A DNA stretch of 23,327 nucleotides from UBA2773 sp964458715 (GTDB taxonomy: Bacteria; Patescibacteriota; Minisyncoccia; Moranbacterales; DUUL01). The notes under the pieces are model-generated. The model saw nothing but the letters and a program-made list of their open reading frames with translations. It was not told the origin of the DNA and searched no databases. How positions within the stretch are numbered: the first letter of the stretch is position 1; each line of letters begins with the position of its first letter. Positions 21,651 to 23,327 of this stretch are shown one piece after another. The stretch spans positions 1 to 23,327 of the forward strand of contig CAYWJP010000011.1 in assembly GCA_964458715.1 (NCBI GenBank), written 5' to 3'. Made by a program: the position numbers and the translations under genes.

Positions 21651-23157
21651 TTGTTTATTTCGAGGGTTTTTGTACTGCTTCTTAGGAGCAGTATTTTTTG
21701 AATTAATTTTATCCGCCAGCTGGCGAATGGAAATTTGGTGGAGTTATTTGTTTTTAATCGGAAATTTAATCTTATTTTTATTTGGTTATAAGAAAAGAAA
21801 AATTCTCTTTCTATTTTTTTGCCTTTTAGGCATATTTTTGGGTTGGTGGTTAACTGGTTCGGAGTTGAGTCGAATTTACGAGCGACCAGATCAGGAATTA
21901 TCGGGTTATGGTTATATTTTTTCTGAACCAAAGTTTAGTGCTGAATATCAGCAGTTAATAATTTGCCCAATTCAGGCGATTGGAAAAGATCAGAAAAACA
22001 AGCCAGTTTTAGTTGAACCGGATTGTCGAGAGAAGGTTATTGTTTTTGATGATTTATACGCTAAATATTCTTTTGGGCAAATTGTTAAAATTGAATGTCA
22101 GTTGAAAAATCCCGATAATAAGCATCTTAAATTTAATTACATTAAATTTTTAGCTAAGGATAGTATTTATCAAATTTGTCAAAGTGCCAAAATAGAGAAA
22201 ATTGATGAGAGCAAATATCAATTGGCCGGATTTTATCGGTTCAAAACCTTTGGCTATCGTTTAATTTTTAAGTTGAAAAATAAATTAGAAGAAAAAGTTA
22301 ATAATAGTTTTTCCTTTCCTGAATCGGCTTATTTAGCCGGTTTATTATTAGGCGGGGAAGATCGTTTACCAGAAAATATTCAAGAAAGTTTTCGTCGAAC
22401 CGGAACTACCCACACTATTGCGGTATCAGGTTTTAATATTACTATTTTAGCTAGTTTTTTTATGGGATTGGGAATTTTAATTGGTTTTTATCGTCAAAAA
22501 GCCTTTTGGCTAGCCATGATTGGAATAATTTTCTTTGTTTTGATGATCGGAAGTCCTAGTTCGGCCGTGCGAGCGGCTATTATGGGTATTTTGATTCTTT
22601 GGGCGTCTAAAAAAGGTAGATTGGCCGATTCGGTGCAGATGATAATTTTAGCGGGAGTTTTGATGATTGCTGTTTCGCCGTTAATAATGCTTTATGATGT
22701 TGGATTTCAATTGTCTTTTATGGCTTCACTTTCCATAGTTTTGATTTACGGGCCACTTTCTGAGAAGTTTAAGGTAAAAAATGACTTTTTGGAGCTAAAA
22801 TCAATTCTTTTAGTGACAATATCAGCTCAAGTCGGGGTTTTGGGCATTTTGCTCTATACTTTTGAGACTTTTTCCCCGATTTCTTTACTGGCTAATTTGC
22901 TGATTTTGCCTCTAGTGCCATTGATGATGTTGACTGGTTTTTTGACTTTGTTAATAGCAATACTTAGCCCATTGTTAGCGAGTTTCGTAGCTTTACCAAC
23001 TCAACTAGCTTTAAATCTGGAAATCACCGTTATTGAACAGCTATCGAGAATCTCTTGGGCTAGCTTGGAAATTGGGGATATCGGGGTGCTTGGGTTAATT
23101 ATCTATTATTTATTGTTTGCTGGTTTTGTGGTGTTTTTGAGGGAAAAGATTAAATAA
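21631..23157 (+). CDS. comEC: ComEC/Rec2 DNA-uptake channel protein without hydrolase domain
   Basis: The frame is open from TTG 21496 (553 residues), but its first 45-48 codons coincide with a repeat that is non-coding elsewhere, so ATG 21631 (508 residues) or 21640 is preferred; both place the start just before the first membrane helix, as in the family. Order: two or three N-terminal helices, an OB-like soluble region (about 85-200 from ATG 21631), then the multi-helix competence domain beginning AYLAGLLLGGEDRLPENIQ with FRRTGTTHTIAVSGFNI. The protein ends after the competence domain; the C-terminal metallo-beta-lactamase-type nuclease domain of long ComEC is missing. Role: carries single-stranded DNA through the membrane. 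GGAGG lies 13 bp before 21631. Confidence 0.88.
   Translation: MHQMSNACLFRGFLYCFLGAVFFELILSASWRMEIWWSYLFLIGNLILFLFGYKKRKILFLFFCLLGIFLGWWLTGSELSRIYERPDQELSGYGYIFSEPKFSAEYQQLIICPIQAIGKDQKNKPVLVEPDCREKVIVFDDLYAKYSFGQIVKIECQLKNPDNKHLKFNYIKFLAKDSIYQICQSAKIEKIDESKYQLAGFYRFKTFGYRLIFKLKNKLEEKVNNSFSFPESAYLAGLLLGGEDRLPENIQESFRRTGTTHTIAVSGFNITILASFFMGLGILIGFYRQKAFWLAMIGIIFFVLMIGSPSSAVRAAIMGILILWASKKGRLADSVQMIILAGVLMIAVSPLIMLYDVGFQLSFMASLSIVLIYGPLSEKFKVKNDFLELKSILLVTISAQVGVLGILLYTFETFSPISLLANLLILPLVPLMMLTGFLTLLIAILSPLLASFVALPTQLALNLEITVIEQLSRISWASLEIGDIGVLGLIIYYLLFAGFVVFLREKIK
21714..21725. repeat. short GC-rich palindrome inside comEC
   Basis: CGCCAGCTGGCG is a perfect 12-bp palindrome, GC-rich against its surroundings. 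It encodes parts of SASWR between the first two membrane helices of ComEC. It belongs to the same general kind as the other short palindromes but has a different core (CAGCTG). Confidence 0.65.
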
Positions 23158-23173
23158 TTTAATTTTCAATAAA

Positions 23174-23305
23174 CCAATTTTCAATTTTCAATAAATTTTC
23201 AATTTAAAAATTTACAATGACAAGCTGCGCTTGTTTGGTTTTGAAAATTGAAAATTAAGTCATGGAACATTGATTGAAAATTGTAAATTGTGAATTGAAA
23301 ATTGG
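23174..23305. repeat. inverted-repeat spacer after comEC
   Basis: CCAATTTTCAATT (23174-23186) and AATTGAAAATTGG (23293-23305) pair perfectly over 13 bp. Between them are more AATTTTCAAT/ATTGAAAATT units in both directions and a central ACAAGC-TGC-GCTTGT hairpin (23220-23234). No gene is visible in 23158-23327. Confidence 0.75.
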
Positions 23306-23321
23306 ATTCTGACTAGAATCC
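23304..23321. repeat. 7-bp hairpin at the window edge
   Basis: GGATTCT (23304-23310), GACT loop, AGAATCC (23315-23321). The window ends 6 bp later, so its context cannot be judged. Confidence 0.5.
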
Positions 23322-23327
23322 CGTGTT

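Overview
The window looks like a chromosomal segment of a Candidate Phyla Radiation (Patescibacteria, Parcubacteria-like) bacterium. This is inferred from the AT-rich DNA, AT-rich spacers with few Shine-Dalgarno sites, short GC-rich palindromes between and inside genes, a compact type IV pilus locus with several small cysteine-rich pilins and no secretin genes (pilP/pilQ), and proteins of typical CPR make-up. TGA is used as a normal stop (for example at 12767-12769 and 13579-13581), which argues against the UGA-glycine lineages Gracilibacteria and Absconditabacteria. No tRNA, rRNA, CRISPR array or intact insertion sequence was seen.

Layout: (1) 70-3429, minus strand: comF-like phosphoribosyltransferase and clpC-like AAA+ unfoldase, separated by an AT-rich inverted repeat. 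(2) 3430-10638, plus strand: a good promoter and structured leader, then pilM-pilN-pilO-pilB-response regulator-pilT-pilC. (3) 10639-16550: four small prepilins, prepilin peptidase pilD, four minor (pseudo)pilins of FimT/GspH, PilV/GspI, PilW/GspJ and PilX type, and a fifth small prepilin ending at a strong terminator. (4) 16569-17450: a separately promoted gene for a membrane-anchored protein, with its own terminator. (5) 17570-20415: uvrA with its own promoter. (6) 20579-23157: a nucleotidyltransferase-like protein and a ComEC/Rec2 channel protein. (7) 23158-23327: spacer made of inverted repeats.

The genes fit together as a DNA-uptake apparatus. PilB and PilT would extend and retract a pilus built on the PilM/N/O/C platform from pilins matured by PilD. 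ComEC would pass single-stranded DNA through the membrane. ComF is a competence-associated cytosolic protein. For an organism probably dependent on salvaged nucleotides or DNA this is plausible, but that role is inferred.

The most unusual content is non-coding. (a) A dispersed element of about 118 bp occurs after pilC and again across the 5' end of the comEC frame; the two copies differ by compensatory changes in an inner hairpin and an outer stem. (b) An 81-bp element occurs twice in the pilin region; its copies align without gaps and differ at 22 sites, all transitions, so that a hairpin is kept through G-U pairs. (c) Short GC-rich palindromes occur at five places, one encoding part of a prepilin leader and one part of ComEC. 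(d) Two pilin genes share an almost identical start region with a strong Shine-Dalgarno sequence and an overlapping 7-codon upstream ORF.
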